A model generated the notes under the pieces. The model saw only the letters and a list, made by a program, of their open reading frames with translations, did not search any database and was not told the DNA's origin. The position numbers were made by a program, and so were the translations under genes. Source: Bacteroidota bacterium (GTDB lineage: Bacteria > Bacteroidota > Bacteroidia > Palsa-965). Taken from it: a DNA stretch of 64,000 nucleotides. Positions 36,112 to 45,052 of the stretch are shown here, in pieces; the first letter of the stretch is position 1, and the number at the start of each line of letters is the position of its first letter. The stretch lies in contig VBWE01000012.1 in NCBI GenBank assembly GCA_006218065.1, positions 73,616-137,615 of the forward strand, given 5' to 3'.

Positions 36112-37503
36112 ATGTCCAAACGTCTCCTTTTCGCTTTAACCGGCATCATCGCATTTTCTGCTGCATCCCATGCCCAGGTAGTCGCTTCTAAAGATCCCGA
36201 TTCGCTGGCGATCCGTAAAATTTTCGATGAAGCTTTGCTTCACGGACAGAGCTACGATAACCTGCACTACATGTGCAAAAAGATCGGGCACCGCCTGAGC
36301 GGATCTCCGCAGGCCGCTGCTGCAGTGGAATACACGTACCAGGTGATGCAGCAGTTCTGCGATACCGTTTACCTGCAGGAATGTATGGTTCCGCACTGGG
36401 TACGCGGGACGCACGACGAAGGAAAAATAACGGGGAGCAAATCGCACGGCACCGTCCCGGTAAACCTGCTCGCGCTGGGCGGATCCATCGCGACACCGGC
36501 CGGCGGAGTAACTGCCGAAGTGCTCGAAGTACATGATTTCAAAGAACTCGAAAAGCTCGGCAAAAAAGGCGTGCAGGGAAAAATCGTTTTTTTCAATCAC
36601 CCGTTCGATAACGCGCATGTCAATACGTTTCACGCTTACGGCGAATGCGTGGAATACCGCTGGGCCGGGCCTTCGGTGGCAGCGAAATACGGAGCGGCGG
36701 CTACGATCGTCCGTTCGATGACCAACGGTATCGATGAATTTCCGCATACCGGTTCGATGCACTACGATACGCTTCAGCCGAAAGTTCCCTGCGCCGCCAT
36801 CTGCACACGCGACGCCGAACTGCTCAGCAAGATCATCAAAAACGAAGGAAAGGCTTCCTTTTACCTCAACCTCGACTGCCAGACGCTGCCAGACGTGAAA
36901 TCATACAACGTGATCGGTGAACTGCGCGGCAGCGAGCGCCCGGAAGAAATCATCGCCGTAGGCGGGCACCTCGATTCGTGGGATGTGGGCGAAGGCGCGC
37001 ACGACGACGGGGCGGGCGTGGTGCAGAGCATGGAAGTGCTTCGCCTGTTTAAAGCAACCGGCGTGCGGCCGAAACATACGCTTCGCGCGATCATGTTCAT
37101 GAACGAGGAAAACGGGCTGCGCGGCGGAACCAAATACGCCGAAGTCGTTGCACTGAAAAAAGAAAAACACATCGCCGCGCTCGAAACCGACGCCGGCGGA
37201 TTTTCTCCCCGCGGTTTCGGACTGGGTATGACCGACGCGCAGCAAACCAAAGTGCGCACCTGGGCTCCCCTGCTCCTTCCGTACGGCATTCACGAATTAA
37301 AATCGGGCGGCGGCGGTGCGGATATCGGCCCGCTGGCCAAGCAAGGTGTTCCTGTAATCGGTCTTCGTCCCGATTCGCAACGGTATTTCAATTACCATCA
37401 TACTCCCGCCGACGTTTTTGAAGCCGTGAACAAACGGGAACTCGAAATGGGCGGCGCAGCCATCGCAGCGCTGCTTTACCTGATTGATATGTACGGGCTG
37501 TAA
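36112..37503 (+). CDS. Exported M28-family metallopeptidase
   Basis: A 463-residue secreted zinc aminopeptidase/carboxypeptidase of family M28, of the carboxypeptidase Q type. A signal peptide (about 1-21, ending SHA) is followed by an N-terminal part with an inserted PA-like domain (about 110-250), then the catalytic region with HLDSWD near 286-291, HDDGAG near 296-301, NEENG near 332 and the last metal ligand in YHHTPAD near 426. All metal-site motifs appear present. It should act on peptides in the periplasm or outside. It is followed by two genes on the same strand after short gaps. Confidence 0.9.
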   Translation: MSKRLLFALTGIIAFSAASHAQVVASKDPDSLAIRKIFDEALLHGQSYDNLHYMCKKIGHRLSGSPQAAAAVEYTYQVMQQFCDTVYLQECMVPHWVRGTHDEGKITGSKSHGTVPVNLLALGGSIATPAGGVTAEVLEVHDFKELEKLGKKGVQGKIVFFNHPFDNAHVNTFHAYGECVEYRWAGPSVAAKYGAAATIVRSMTNGIDEFPHTGSMHYDTLQPKVPCAAICTRDAELLSKIIKNEGKASFYLNLDCQTLPDVKSYNVIGELRGSERPEEIIAVGGHLDSWDVGEGAHDDGAGVVQSMEVLRLFKATGVRPKHTLRAIMFMNEENGLRGGTKYAEVVALKKEKHIAALETDAGGFSPRGFGLGMTDAQQTKVRTWAPLLLPYGIHELKSGGGGADIGPLAKQGVPVIGLRPDSQRYFNYHHTPADVFEAVNKRELEMGGAAIAALLYLIDMYGL

Positions 37504-37530
37504 AATCAATTCCTGCAATCCCGGCTATAC

Positions 37531-38160
37531 ATGAGCGAGCTGATCTTACCCCATTTTGTACCGCACGACCGGAAAGACCTGGATAGCATACTGCACCGGC
37601 CGATGTTCACAGAGCCGCAGGGACGCAGCATTCCATTCCTGACTTACGGAAACTGGAAAGACAACCAGTTTGAGTTTATCCGCACGGAATCCCTCGACCG
37701 GAGCCCCGACGAGATTCACGCGAAAGCGATGAAGAACCTGCTGAATTTTTCGCCGGAAACAAAACTCATCGGAAAAGACAAAACTAAAATGATCGCGTCT
37801 GTACTCCGGACCGCGCCTGAAAAAATATTGGATGAAAATTACATGAACGATTTGGCATTTACGCTGAAATGCCAAAACCTCATCGTCGCTATTCCTTCCA
37901 GTGTCATGCTCTATGCTGTGCCGGCAGATAATACAGAGGCCCTGATGTGCATGGCGAGCGTCGCATCCATTTTCCCAAAAGATTCGCCGGATTTTATCCT
38001 GACCAAGCGTTTATTCTGCGTAGCCAACGGAAAAATTTCATTCGCGATGGATACCTTGGTTGATGAGGTACCAACGCCAAGCAGCATGGTGCAAGAATAC
38101 CTGGGCCGGAAGCAGGCGGAAGAATCCAAAAAATCATTCTGGGAACGGCTTTTCGGATAA
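37531..38160 (+). CDS. Hypothetical protein, DUF1444-like appearance
   Basis: A 209-residue cytoplasmic protein I cannot assign. It has no signal peptide or membrane segment. Mixed alpha/beta pattern with strands such as NLIVAIPSSVMLYAVP and FAMDTLVDEVPTPSSMVQE, and a basic end KKSFWERLFG. It starts 27 bases after the peptidase stop and may share its transcript. Codon use is host-like. A resemblance to DUF1444-type proteins is only an impression. Confidence 0.6.
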   Translation: MSELILPHFVPHDRKDLDSILHRPMFTEPQGRSIPFLTYGNWKDNQFEFIRTESLDRSPDEIHAKAMKNLLNFSPETKLIGKDKTKMIASVLRTAPEKILDENYMNDLAFTLKCQNLIVAIPSSVMLYAVPADNTEALMCMASVASIFPKDSPDFILTKRLFCVANGKISFAMDTLVDEVPTPSSMVQEYLGRKQAEESKKSFWERLFG

Positions 38161-38215
38161 TCCCTTTTCACTTTTCCCGGCAAAACACAACGCGGATGTT
38201 TGATTTTAAATCAGT

Positions 38216-39301
38216 ATGGCTACTCCACTAAAAGAATACTACAATAAAGACTTCGTTCGTCGCCTGGCTGCGGCGCTGCGTAAAAAAGACACGTCGTTCG
38301 ACTCCGCAGGATTTGAAAAATTTGTTTTTGATAAATCCTGGAAAGACCGCGAACTCAAGCAGCGTGTCCGGCATATCAGCCAGTCGCTTCACAAATTTCT
38401 TCCCTATCTCTATAAGAAGCAGGTTGACCTCCTGCGCGCGGTAGCTGCTGAGTTTAAAGGACTGGAAGCCTTTGTTTTTCCCGATTTCATCGAAGTTTAC
38501 GGACTTGATGATTTACAGACTTCTGTCAAAGCGATGGAAGAATTCACCACCTACTCCACTTCCGAATTTGCCGTGCGCCCGTTCATCATCCGCTATGAAA
38601 AGCCGATGATGAAACAAATGACGGCCTGGGCAAAAAGCAAAAACGAACATCACCGCCGTTTGGCCAGTGAAGGCTGCCGTCCGCGCCTGCCCTGGGCTAT
38701 GGCCCTTCCGGGCTTCAAAAAAAATCCCGCACCCGTGCTGCCGGTTCTCGAATTGCTGAAAAACGACGAAAGCGAATACGTGCGGCGCAGCGTGGCGAAT
38801 AACCTGAATGACATCGCCAAAGATCATCCGCAGCTCGCGCTGGAAACCGGGAAAAAATGGCTAGGCAAAAGCCCGGAAACCGACCGGCTGGTGAAACATG
38901 CCCTGCGCACCCTGCTCAAAAAAGGAAACCGCGAAGCGCTCGCTTTATTCGGACACGGCAATCACGATCATGCGGAAATACACGATCTGAAGTTGGATTC
39001 AACCGGCATTCGCATCGGCGAAAATCTCGGTTTCAGCTTTTCGGTTTCGCACAGCGAGAAAAAAGTGTCGAAACTTCGCCTGGAATACGCGGTGTATTTC
39101 ATGAAAGCGAACGGGAAACAGTCGAAGAAGATTTTTAAAATTTCCGAAAACAGTTTTGAAGGCGGGAAAAAATTTACGTACAAACGCACGCACCGCTTCC
39201 GCGATTTCACTACGCGCGTGCATTACCCGGGCGAGCATGTTATTGCCGTAGTGGTGAACGGCGAGGAAAAAGCGAGGAAAAAATTTCTGCTGAAGAAGTA
39301 A
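38216..39301 (+). CDS. DNA alkylation repair protein, AlkC-like with Ig-like tail
   Basis: A 361-residue protein. The first 230 residues are HEAT-like helical repeats with the AlkC/AlkD-superfamily signature SEYVRRSVANNLNDIAKDHP near 182-201. These are DNA glycosylases that remove alkylated bases without base flipping. The last 110 residues form beta strands (EKKVSKLRLEYAVYFMKANG, HVIAVVVNGEE) consistent with the immunoglobulin-like domain found fused to AlkC. No defect is seen. It is the last host-like gene before the A/T-rich cassette block. Confidence 0.85.
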   Translation: MATPLKEYYNKDFVRRLAAALRKKDTSFDSAGFEKFVFDKSWKDRELKQRVRHISQSLHKFLPYLYKKQVDLLRAVAAEFKGLEAFVFPDFIEVYGLDDLQTSVKAMEEFTTYSTSEFAVRPFIIRYEKPMMKQMTAWAKSKNEHHRRLASEGCRPRLPWAMALPGFKKNPAPVLPVLELLKNDESEYVRRSVANNLNDIAKDHPQLALETGKKWLGKSPETDRLVKHALRTLLKKGNREALALFGHGNHDHAEIHDLKLDSTGIRIGENLGFSFSVSHSEKKVSKLRLEYAVYFMKANGKQSKKIFKISENSFEGGKKFTYKRTHRFRDFTTRVHYPGEHVIAVVVNGEEKARKKFLLKK

Positions 39302-39490
39302 CTTCCAAATACCAACTTTCAAAACTCTACTGCCGGCGGACTAACCTGATCAGACAAAATTGTTTTCAGCAGGCAATATTCAATTGTAAACGCTTGTTGC
39401 CGGGTATTTTGATACATCATCAACAGCATATAGAACTTTGGCTTTGTTGGTTGGGATTTGTAAATTTGAAAGAGTAGTGCTTATACACAA
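39302..39490. other. Spacer before the cassette block
   Basis: A/T-rich stretch with no gene. It ends in ACACAA directly before the GTTATATGCC box at 39491, where an integron attachment site would be cut. I cannot see a complete attC or attI in it. Confidence 0.4.
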
Positions 39491-39500
39491 GTTATATGCC
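39491..39500. other. Cassette 5-prime box GTTATATGCC
   Basis: Ten bases exactly complementary to GGCATATAAC at 40540-40549. In integron cassettes the 5-prime edge (after the G-TT cut) is complementary to the R'' box at the cassette's other end. The gene's ATG (39496) lies inside this box, as expected for cassettes with very short leaders. Confidence 0.6.
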
Positions 39501-40536
39501 ACATAAAGAATGCTTCATACAAGATAATTCTTGCGTCGATAAATTCAAGCAGGCACACATCCTATCTCAATCCGCAACAATGAAGTTAGTTCATGGACCA
39601 ACAACGGCTGGTCTGAACGTAATCCATTTAGGAAATAAGAATAAACAGGGCAGTTACGAACCAAAACCGATTGGTTGGACAAAAGCGTCAGCATATCACT
39701 GCTTTTGTCATGATCACGATAATGATTTGTTCCTTCCAATAGAAAACGATAATAAACTTGACCCAAAAAATGCCCATCAGTTATTTCTACATGTAATGAG
39801 GTCATTTTCTTACGTATATTATCGTAAGAAAGAACAAATGCAATTTTATGCCGATTTAGTAAAAGAGTTTCATGAAATTGGTGATTCGCAAAATAAGCTT
39901 CAAGATTTTCTAGCTCAATTTATCGTTCTGCCGCCTCGCGAATTAAGTAAGGAACAAGCTCTGAAATATAATCTATCGTTAAGCTTTTGGTCATTTCAAT
40001 ATGTGAGAAATGAATTGTTAAAAAGCCTGAACTCGAATAAGTTTGAAAATCTCGAATACAGAACTTTAATTTTCCCCGAACGTTTGCCATTTGCCAGCGC
40101 AGGAGTATTACTAGCGCGTATAGTTGAGCCGCTGCCAAAGAAAATGACCATAGTAAGCATCAATCCTGGCGATCCTGTTGTTAAGTCACCAGCACTAATG
40201 TTCAATGTTTTACCTGATAAATTTGATAGAACAATTATTATTGCAGCCGCGTTGAAGGATGACTACAACGCAGTGCATCTCCTTAACAAGTTTGATCGGT
40301 TGCCACAACCTGAATTGGGTAAAGCATTAACTCGATTGATGTTTGATGCGAATAAAGAAAATACTTTTCTCCATCCCCGATTTTGGGAGTTCTTAAAGAA
40401 AAATGATTACGTGAGCACCGTATGTAAGGAGTTGAATGAAGACAGGGGTTATGATTCAATGCTGGATTCTTTAAAGCTATCAGACCTTAATCTTTTTGAT
40501 CAGAAACTTTCTTGCAAAGCAATTGGAATAGATTAA
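39496..40536 (+). CDS. Cassette gene 1: unknown protein with N-terminal Cys/His motifs
   Basis: A 346-residue cytoplasmic protein. The N-terminal 120 residues have spaced Cys and His (CFIQDNSC, KFKQAHILSQS, YHCFCHDHDNDLF), suggesting a zinc-binding or HNH-like small domain. The rest is mixed helical and strand, unrecognised. It resembles a family of uncharacterised proteins with a CxxxxxxC, AHxxSxS, CxxHDxxLF order, but I cannot name it. Codon use is clearly A/T-rich compared with alkC upstream. It is framed by 10-base complementary boxes and followed by an attC-like site, so it looks like a mobile cassette gene. Zinc binding is an inference. Confidence 0.75.
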   Translation: MPHKECFIQDNSCVDKFKQAHILSQSATMKLVHGPTTAGLNVIHLGNKNKQGSYEPKPIGWTKASAYHCFCHDHDNDLFLPIENDNKLDPKNAHQLFLHVMRSFSYVYYRKKEQMQFYADLVKEFHEIGDSQNKLQDFLAQFIVLPPRELSKEQALKYNLSLSFWSFQYVRNELLKSLNSNKFENLEYRTLIFPERLPFASAGVLLARIVEPLPKKMTIVSINPGDPVVKSPALMFNVLPDKFDRTIIIAAALKDDYNAVHLLNKFDRLPQPELGKALTRLMFDANKENTFLHPRFWEFLKKNDYVSTVCKELNEDRGYDSMLDSLKLSDLNLFDQKLSCKAIGID

Positions 40537-40539
40537 TAC

Positions 40540-40630
40540 GGCATATAACAGCGCATTGGCACCATGCACTTTTCACGTATATTTATTTCAAGGAAAAGCG
40601 CACGACGCCAATTCGCAAAACGTTAGTGGC
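40540..40630. other. attC-like recombination site after cassette gene 1
   Basis: The site starts GGCATATAAC and ends AACGTTAGTGGC. GCGCATTGGC (40551-40560) pairs with GCCAATTCGC (40607-40616) with one mismatch; inside these, TGCACTTTTC pairs with GAAAAGCGCA around an A/T-rich loop. This is the imperfect two-box hairpin of an integron attC site, with outer TAAC and GTTA boxes and a cut expected between G and TT at 40622-40623. Confidence 0.65.
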
Positions 40631-40641
40631 AATGTAAGACT

Positions 40642-41037
40642 ATGGAAATGTTACCGAAAGCACTTAAAATATTGACGGTATTAAGCTACTGTTTTATTCA
40701 ACTAAATGGCGAACATTTAGGCGGCCCCTTAATTCTGTTTCTTTTCCTTGGACTATTTAATGGCTCTTGGATAACCGTTCTGGGTATAATATCAATACTA
40801 ACAGCATTAACTATTCTATGCTTAACAATTTGGAGGGAAATTTTCATCCCTGACAAAATTGTAATCCCTATAGTTTTGATTATTCTTTTTGTTCCTTTAA
40901 CTCTGGAGACTGTTGAAGTTATTGAAAATGGTCGCTGGCTTTCGACAAGATTTTTTCAATATACGGTTGGGCTGTTTATTACTTTAGCTGGTTGGCTGGC
41001 AATCTTAACATTAAAACAAAAGAAACACAGCCACTAA
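40642..41037 (+). CDS. Cassette gene 2: small membrane protein
   Basis: A 131-residue protein with about four membrane segments (near residues 7-25, 30-45, 43-62 and 73-125) and almost no soluble part. No known motif. A/T-rich codons. It begins shortly after the GTTAGTGGC box (40622-40630), whose complement GCCACTAAC is found at its end (41030-41038). This nine-base match fits the cassette rule for a second, separate cassette. Function unknown; many integron cassettes encode small membrane proteins. Confidence 0.7.
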   Translation: MEMLPKALKILTVLSYCFIQLNGEHLGGPLILFLFLGLFNGSWITVLGIISILTALTILCLTIWREIFIPDKIVIPIVLIILFVPLTLETVEVIENGRWLSTRFFQYTVGLFITLAGWLAILTLKQKKHSH

Positions 41038-41072
41038 CACGGGCCGTCATTGTAAAATGACAACGTCAAAAT
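41030..41072. other. Possible decayed attC after cassette gene 2
   Basis: GCCACTAAC followed by ACGGG gives an R'' and the start of an L'' box; GTCATT and AATGAC form a small stem inside, but the closing boxes are not convincing (AACGTC in place of AACGTT). It may be a damaged site. Confidence 0.4.
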
Positions 41073-41101
41073 AAATTTACAAGAAAATAATTGACATCAG
41101 C

Positions 41102-41656
41102 ATGGACTTTAATACTTCACCTGAATTACAGGAATATTTAGACAGCAACGAAAAACTAATTTGGACAGGGCAACCCAAAAAAGGGATTGTTTTTAGAACA
41201 GCAGATATCTTTCTAATTCCATTTAGTCTTTTATGGTGTGGGTTTGCGATTTTTTGGTTCACGAAAACACTGGCATCCGGTGCACCTTTTTTCTTTATAA
41301 TATTCGGGCTTGCATTCGTTATAGTTGGACTGATTTTCGTTTTTGGGCGATTTATTATTGACGCAAAACAAAGAGAATACATTTTCTATGGCTTGACCAA
41401 CGACAGAATTATTATTAAGTCAGGTATTTATAGAAAGTCTATTCAATCACTGAATATCAGAACACTTTCTGATATTGAATATGATGAAAAAAGCGACGGG
41501 AGTGGGACAATAAATATTGGACCGAAAAACCCAATGATGATGTGGGGCAACGGAATGAACTGGTGGCCTGGAGTTAAGGCAACTCCTTCACTTGACTTAA
41601 TACAAGACGTTAGAAAAGTTTATAACAAGATACTGGAAATTCAAAAGGCGAAATAA
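41102..41656 (+). CDS. Cassette gene 3: PH-domain membrane protein
   Basis: A 184-residue protein. It starts NEKLIWTGQPKKG, the usual entry of the bacterial PH (bPH2/YdbT) family, has two membrane segments (about 44-62 and 66-88) and then a PH-like beta domain (IFYGLTNDRIIIKSGIYRK, SLNIRTLSDIEYDEKSDGSG). Function in this family is not settled; some members act at the membrane in stress or transport. Codon use is A/T-rich like cassette genes 1 and 2. An attC-like half-site follows at 41668, but the 5-prime box complement is not found, so its membership in the array is less sure. Confidence 0.82.
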   Translation: MDFNTSPELQEYLDSNEKLIWTGQPKKGIVFRTADIFLIPFSLLWCGFAIFWFTKTLASGAPFFFIIFGLAFVIVGLIFVFGRFIIDAKQREYIFYGLTNDRIIIKSGIYRKSIQSLNIRTLSDIEYDEKSDGSGTINIGPKNPMMMWGNGMNWWPGVKATPSLDLIQDVRKVYNKILEIQKAK

Positions 41657-41667
41657 AAATGCCGATC

Positions 41668-41700
41668 CGCTAACATCGGCTTAGCAATATGGCGACTGGT
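41668..41700. other. attC-like half-site after cassette gene 3
   Basis: CGCTAACATCGGCTTAGC followed by AATATGGCGAC resembles the R''-L'' half of an attC. The partner half is missing. It marks the likely right end of the cassette block, before host DNA resumes. Confidence 0.35.
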
Positions 41701-41765
41701 TAACCGGTTTCAGGATAAAAGGATACGAAAACGTTTTCGGGCAGCATCCCGGTTGGTTGAGGCAT

Positions 41766-41826
41766 CAGCCGCAGATTAACGCAGATTTACGTAGACCAAT
41801 CTGCATTAATCTGCGTAATCTGCGGC
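41766..41826. repeat. Palindrome, CGCAGATTAACGCAGATT family
   Basis: GCCGCAGATTAACGCAGATT on the left pairs with AATCTGCATTAATCTGCG and AATCTGCGGC on the right. Same family as 6400-6571, but more compact. Confidence 0.8.
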
Positions 41827-41847
41827 TCCTTCTTCTTTTCAAATGCC

Positions 41848-41855
41848 TACTTTTG
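41848..41855 (+). promoter_or_regulatory. -7 element that sets the methyltransferase start
   Basis: TACTTTTG lies between two in-frame ATGs at 41843 and 41876. Transcription should begin after it, so the ATG at 41876 is the real start and the 11 codons upstream are not translated. Confidence 0.65.
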
Positions 41856-41875
41856 CACAGCTTTTATCCAAAATC

Positions 41876-43066
41876 ATGGCCAAAGAATACACTAAAATCG
41901 TTCTCCGCTCCGGCAAAGATCAATCGCTGCGGCGTTTTCATCCCTGGGTTTTTTCGGGAGCTATCAAAAAAACATACGGACCAACGCAGGACGGCGATAT
42001 CGTCGAAGTGTTTTCCAACCAGGACGAATACCTCGGAACGGGCCATTACCAGGAAGGTTCGATTACCGTGCGCGTTTTTTCATTTGAACAGGTAAATCCC
42101 GGGCCGGATTTCTGGGCGGCCAAAATCCGCAGCGCCTGGAATTACCGCGAAAACGCAGGCCTGACCAACAAAAGCGATACGAATGTTTTCCGCCTCATTT
42201 TTGCCGAGGGCGACGGCATGCCCGGGCTGATCGTGGATTATTATAACGGCACGGCCGTACTGCAGGCGCACAGCATCGGCATGTACCGGATGCGCAACGA
42301 ACTGGTCGCCGCTATGAAAGAAGCGCTGGGCGACCGGCTGCAGGCGGTGTACGATAAAAGCGCCGAAACACTTCCTTCACGCGAAAGCGCCGGCATGAAA
42401 AACGGCTACCTGCTCGGCGATAACGGAAGCGGCTGCGAAGTTTTGGAAAACGGACACCGCTTTCTCATCGACTGGGAAGCCGGGCAGAAAACCGGTTTCT
42501 TCATCGATCAGCGCGACAACCGTGAACTGCTTGCACATTACTCCAAAGGAAAAAGCGTACTCAATACGTTTTGCTACACGGGCGGATTTTCCGTGTATGC
42601 CGGGAAAGCCGGCGCGACGGAAGTACACAGCGTCGACAGTTCCAAAAAAGCGATCGAACTGACCAACCGGAATATGGAACTGAACGGCTTGTCGCATATT
42701 CACCAGTCGTTTGCCGAGGATACTTTCGATTTCCTGAAAGACAAGGACAACCGTTACGATGTGATCATACTGGATCCGCCCGCATTTGCCAAGCACCACA
42801 ACGTGAAGCACAATGCCGTGATGGGATATAAAAGACTGAATGCCGAGGCGCTGATGAAAATCAAACCGGGCGGAATTCTTTTTACATTCTCGTGTTCGCA
42901 AGTCGTGGACCGGAATCTTTTCTTCAACACGATCATGTCGGCAGCCATCGTGGCACGGCGGAATGTGCGGGTGCTGCATCACCTTACGCAGCCGCCCGAT
43001 CACCCGGTGAATATTTTTCATCCCGAAGGCGAGTACCTGAAAGGGTTGGTTGTATATGTAGAGTAA
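41876..43066 (+). CDS. Class I rRNA methyltransferase, RlmI-like
   Basis: A 396-residue SAM-dependent methyltransferase. An N-terminal PUA domain (about 1-90, HPWVFSGAIKK) is followed by an EEHEE-like linker and the Rossmann methyltransferase domain with VLNTFCYTGGFSVYAGKAGA, an acidic VDSS, and the catalytic motif ILDPPAFAKH; a Cys in TFSCSQ near the end is the expected nucleophile for 5-methylcytosine formation. The family methylates C1962 of 23S rRNA. The start is fixed by the promoter at 41848. Confidence 0.9.
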   Translation: MAKEYTKIVLRSGKDQSLRRFHPWVFSGAIKKTYGPTQDGDIVEVFSNQDEYLGTGHYQEGSITVRVFSFEQVNPGPDFWAAKIRSAWNYRENAGLTNKSDTNVFRLIFAEGDGMPGLIVDYYNGTAVLQAHSIGMYRMRNELVAAMKEALGDRLQAVYDKSAETLPSRESAGMKNGYLLGDNGSGCEVLENGHRFLIDWEAGQKTGFFIDQRDNRELLAHYSKGKSVLNTFCYTGGFSVYAGKAGATEVHSVDSSKKAIELTNRNMELNGLSHIHQSFAEDTFDFLKDKDNRYDVIILDPPAFAKHHNVKHNAVMGYKRLNAEALMKIKPGGILFTFSCSQVVDRNLFFNTIMSAAIVARRNVRVLHHLTQPPDHPVNIFHPEGEYLKGLVVYVE

Positions 43067-43106
43067 AGAAATCTCGCGGGAAACAGTCTTCGTTACACAA
43101 GCTCAC

Positions 43107-43170
43107 GGAAAGCAGTCTTCACTAGTCGACGACTGAGTCGTCGACTAGCAGCGAGTCAAGTACAACAGAC
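43107..43170. repeat. Covarying palindrome family, copy 2
   Basis: The core 43122-43148 is a perfect odd palindrome: CTAGTCGACGACT, G, AGTCGTCGACTAG. The outer flanks GGAAAGCAGTCTTCA and CAGCGAGTCAAGTACAACA match copy 1 at 28860, but the stem sequence differs on both arms. A partial upstream duplicate GGGAAACAGTCTTCGTTACA begins at 43079. Confidence 0.8.
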
Positions 43171-43185
43171 CCTTAAACATTTTCC

Positions 43186-44682
43186 TTAAACACAAGCCTG
43201 GTACACCGCCATCGCGGCAGTGATTATAATAATACCGGCAAGGTCAACGGTCCAGCCCACGCCCATCATCTCGCGCACTTTGATGCGTTTGCTCCCGAAC
43301 ACGATCGTATTCGGCGCGGTGGCTACCGGCAGCATAAAGCCGAGCGATGCAGCCAGCGTAGCCGGGATCATGAGTACCAGCGGATCAACGCCGATCTCTT
43401 TGTGAATCGCCAGCAGGATAGGCAAAATGAGCTGTATGCTGGCCACGTTGGAAGCAAATTCGCTGATGACCGTAACCAGTACGCAAAGGGCAGCGATGAG
43501 TACGATGATGTTCACGTTTTGTATAAACTGCAGTTGCCCCGCCAGCCAGCCGCTCAGTCCCGACTTATCGAAACCGTAAGCAAGCGCAAATCCCCCGCCG
43601 AAAAGCAGGATGATTTCGAACGGAAGCCGGGACGCTTCTTTCCAGGTGATCAGCGAACGGTTTTTCTCGCTGCGCGCCGGGATGAGAAAAAGGAACATAG
43701 CCATCAGCACCGCCACGGTACTGTCCTGCGCGTATTCTTTATACTTCACGGGAAATAAATCGGACCAGCCGGGCATACGGAAACCGCCGAAGTCGATCGC
43801 GCTGCGCGTAAACCAGAGCACGGCGGTGATGGTGAAAATAATCGCCACCATCCGTTCTTCGTATTTCATTTTGCCGAGTCCCCGGTACGATTCCAGGAAA
43901 AAATTTTTGTCCAAACCGGTTTTCAGTTTGCGCGGCAAAATGAATAAACGGATCAGCAAGTACGCTGCTACCAGCAGCAGCAATGCGACCGGGAAACCGA
44001 TCTTCGCCCATTGAAGGAAATTCATCCCGCCCGTTCCCGGAAATTCCTGTTCGTAAAAGCGGAGGAAAATCATATTTGTCGGTGTTCCCACCAGCGTCGC
44101 CATGCCGCCGATGGAAGCCGAATACGCCAGGCCGATGAGCAGGGCCGCGGCAAAACGACGGCGCTGATCCTTGTCTTCGATATGTTCTTCCACCTGGTAA
44201 ATCACCGCGTAAACGGCGGAAAGCAGCATCATCACCGTCGCCGTATTTGAGATCCACATGGAAAGTAAAAACGTGGTGAGCATCACCCCGAGCAGGATGC
44301 GCGAAGGTTTCGATCCTACGGCGAGCAGGATGCGCAGCGCGATCCGTTTATGCAGGTTCCAGCGCTCGATGGCGAAAGCGATGATGAAACCGCCGATGAA
44401 CAGGAACATGATATTGTCCATATACTGCTGGGCGACTTCTTTGGAAGGGACGATGGAAAGCAGCGGCAGGAGAATCATCGGGAGCAGCGAGGTTACCGCC
44501 AGGTGAACCACTTCACTCAGCCACCACCAGGCCATCCAGAGCGTAACGCCCGCCATGGCCGTAACGGCAGGTTTACCGGGAACAAGATCGAAAAACCGGA
44601 GCATGATCAGCAGCAGAGCCGGGCCGAGCAGCAACTTTATCCAATACCCGGCAGAATATTCCTGCTCTTTTTGTTCTTCCAT
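43186..44682 (-). CDS. SLC13/DASS-family sodium:anion symporter
   Basis: A 498-residue inner-membrane protein with about eleven to twelve membrane segments and the paired signature motifs of the family: MWISNTATVMML in the first half with GTPTNMIF, and SEFASNVASIQLILP with ATAPNTIVFG in the second half. Members take up dicarboxylates, sulfate or phosphate with sodium; the specificity motif does not resolve the substrate here. It stands alone on the minus strand, with a small lipoprotein gene divergent from its start. Confidence 0.9.
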   Translation of the reverse strand: MEEQKEQEYSAGYWIKLLLGPALLLIMLRFFDLVPGKPAVTAMAGVTLWMAWWWLSEVVHLAVTSLLPMILLPLLSIVPSKEVAQQYMDNIMFLFIGGFIIAFAIERWNLHKRIALRILLAVGSKPSRILLGVMLTTFLLSMWISNTATVMMLLSAVYAVIYQVEEHIEDKDQRRRFAAALLIGLAYSASIGGMATLVGTPTNMIFLRFYEQEFPGTGGMNFLQWAKIGFPVALLLLVAAYLLIRLFILPRKLKTGLDKNFFLESYRGLGKMKYEERMVAIIFTITAVLWFTRSAIDFGGFRMPGWSDLFPVKYKEYAQDSTVAVLMAMFLFLIPARSEKNRSLITWKEASRLPFEIILLFGGGFALAYGFDKSGLSGWLAGQLQFIQNVNIIVLIAALCVLVTVISEFASNVASIQLILPILLAIHKEIGVDPLVLMIPATLAASLGFMLPVATAPNTIVFGSKRIKVREMMGVGWTVDLAGIIIITAAMAVYQACV

Positions 44683-44718
44683 AAGGAAATGGAATTATTT
44701 TTGAATGCGCTACAGATT

Positions 44719-45039
44719 ATGACGAACAAACTTAAGCATATTGCCGTATCCGGCATTTTCGTACTTGCGGTACTTGTTTCCTGCAAAACGAAATCCAAAA
44801 CGACCTCGATCGATTTCGAGAAAGAAGGGTATACCCGGGCCATCATTCGTAATTACGAGCTCGACGGATGCCGCTACATGATTTTCCTCGACGAGACGAA
44901 GAAGTTGGAACCCGACTGGCTGCCCATGGAAATGCAGAAGGACAGCGTTCCGGTTTGGGTGAAATATGAACGCGATGAACGCATGAGCATCTGCATGGCC
45001 GGTGAAACGGTGAAGGTGATCGATATTAAAAAGAGATAA
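44719..45039 (+). CDS. Small lipoprotein
   Basis: A 106-residue protein beginning MTNKLKHIAVSGIFVLAVLVSC with the lipobox LVSC at residues 19-22, so it should be lipidated by Lgt and anchored by its Cys. The mature part is short, with two Cys-free strands, an acidic-basic middle (FLDETKKLEPDW), and an end VKVIDIKKR. Unknown function. An upstream in-frame ATG at 44689 would add ten residues, less typical for a lipoprotein signal. It faces the SLC13 gene divergently and ends before fmt. Confidence 0.75.
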   Translation: MTNKLKHIAVSGIFVLAVLVSCKTKSKTTSIDFEKEGYTRAIIRNYELDGCRYMIFLDETKKLEPDWLPMEMQKDSVPVWVKYERDERMSICMAGETVKVIDIKKR

Positions 45040-45052
45040 ACGAACTGATTCC

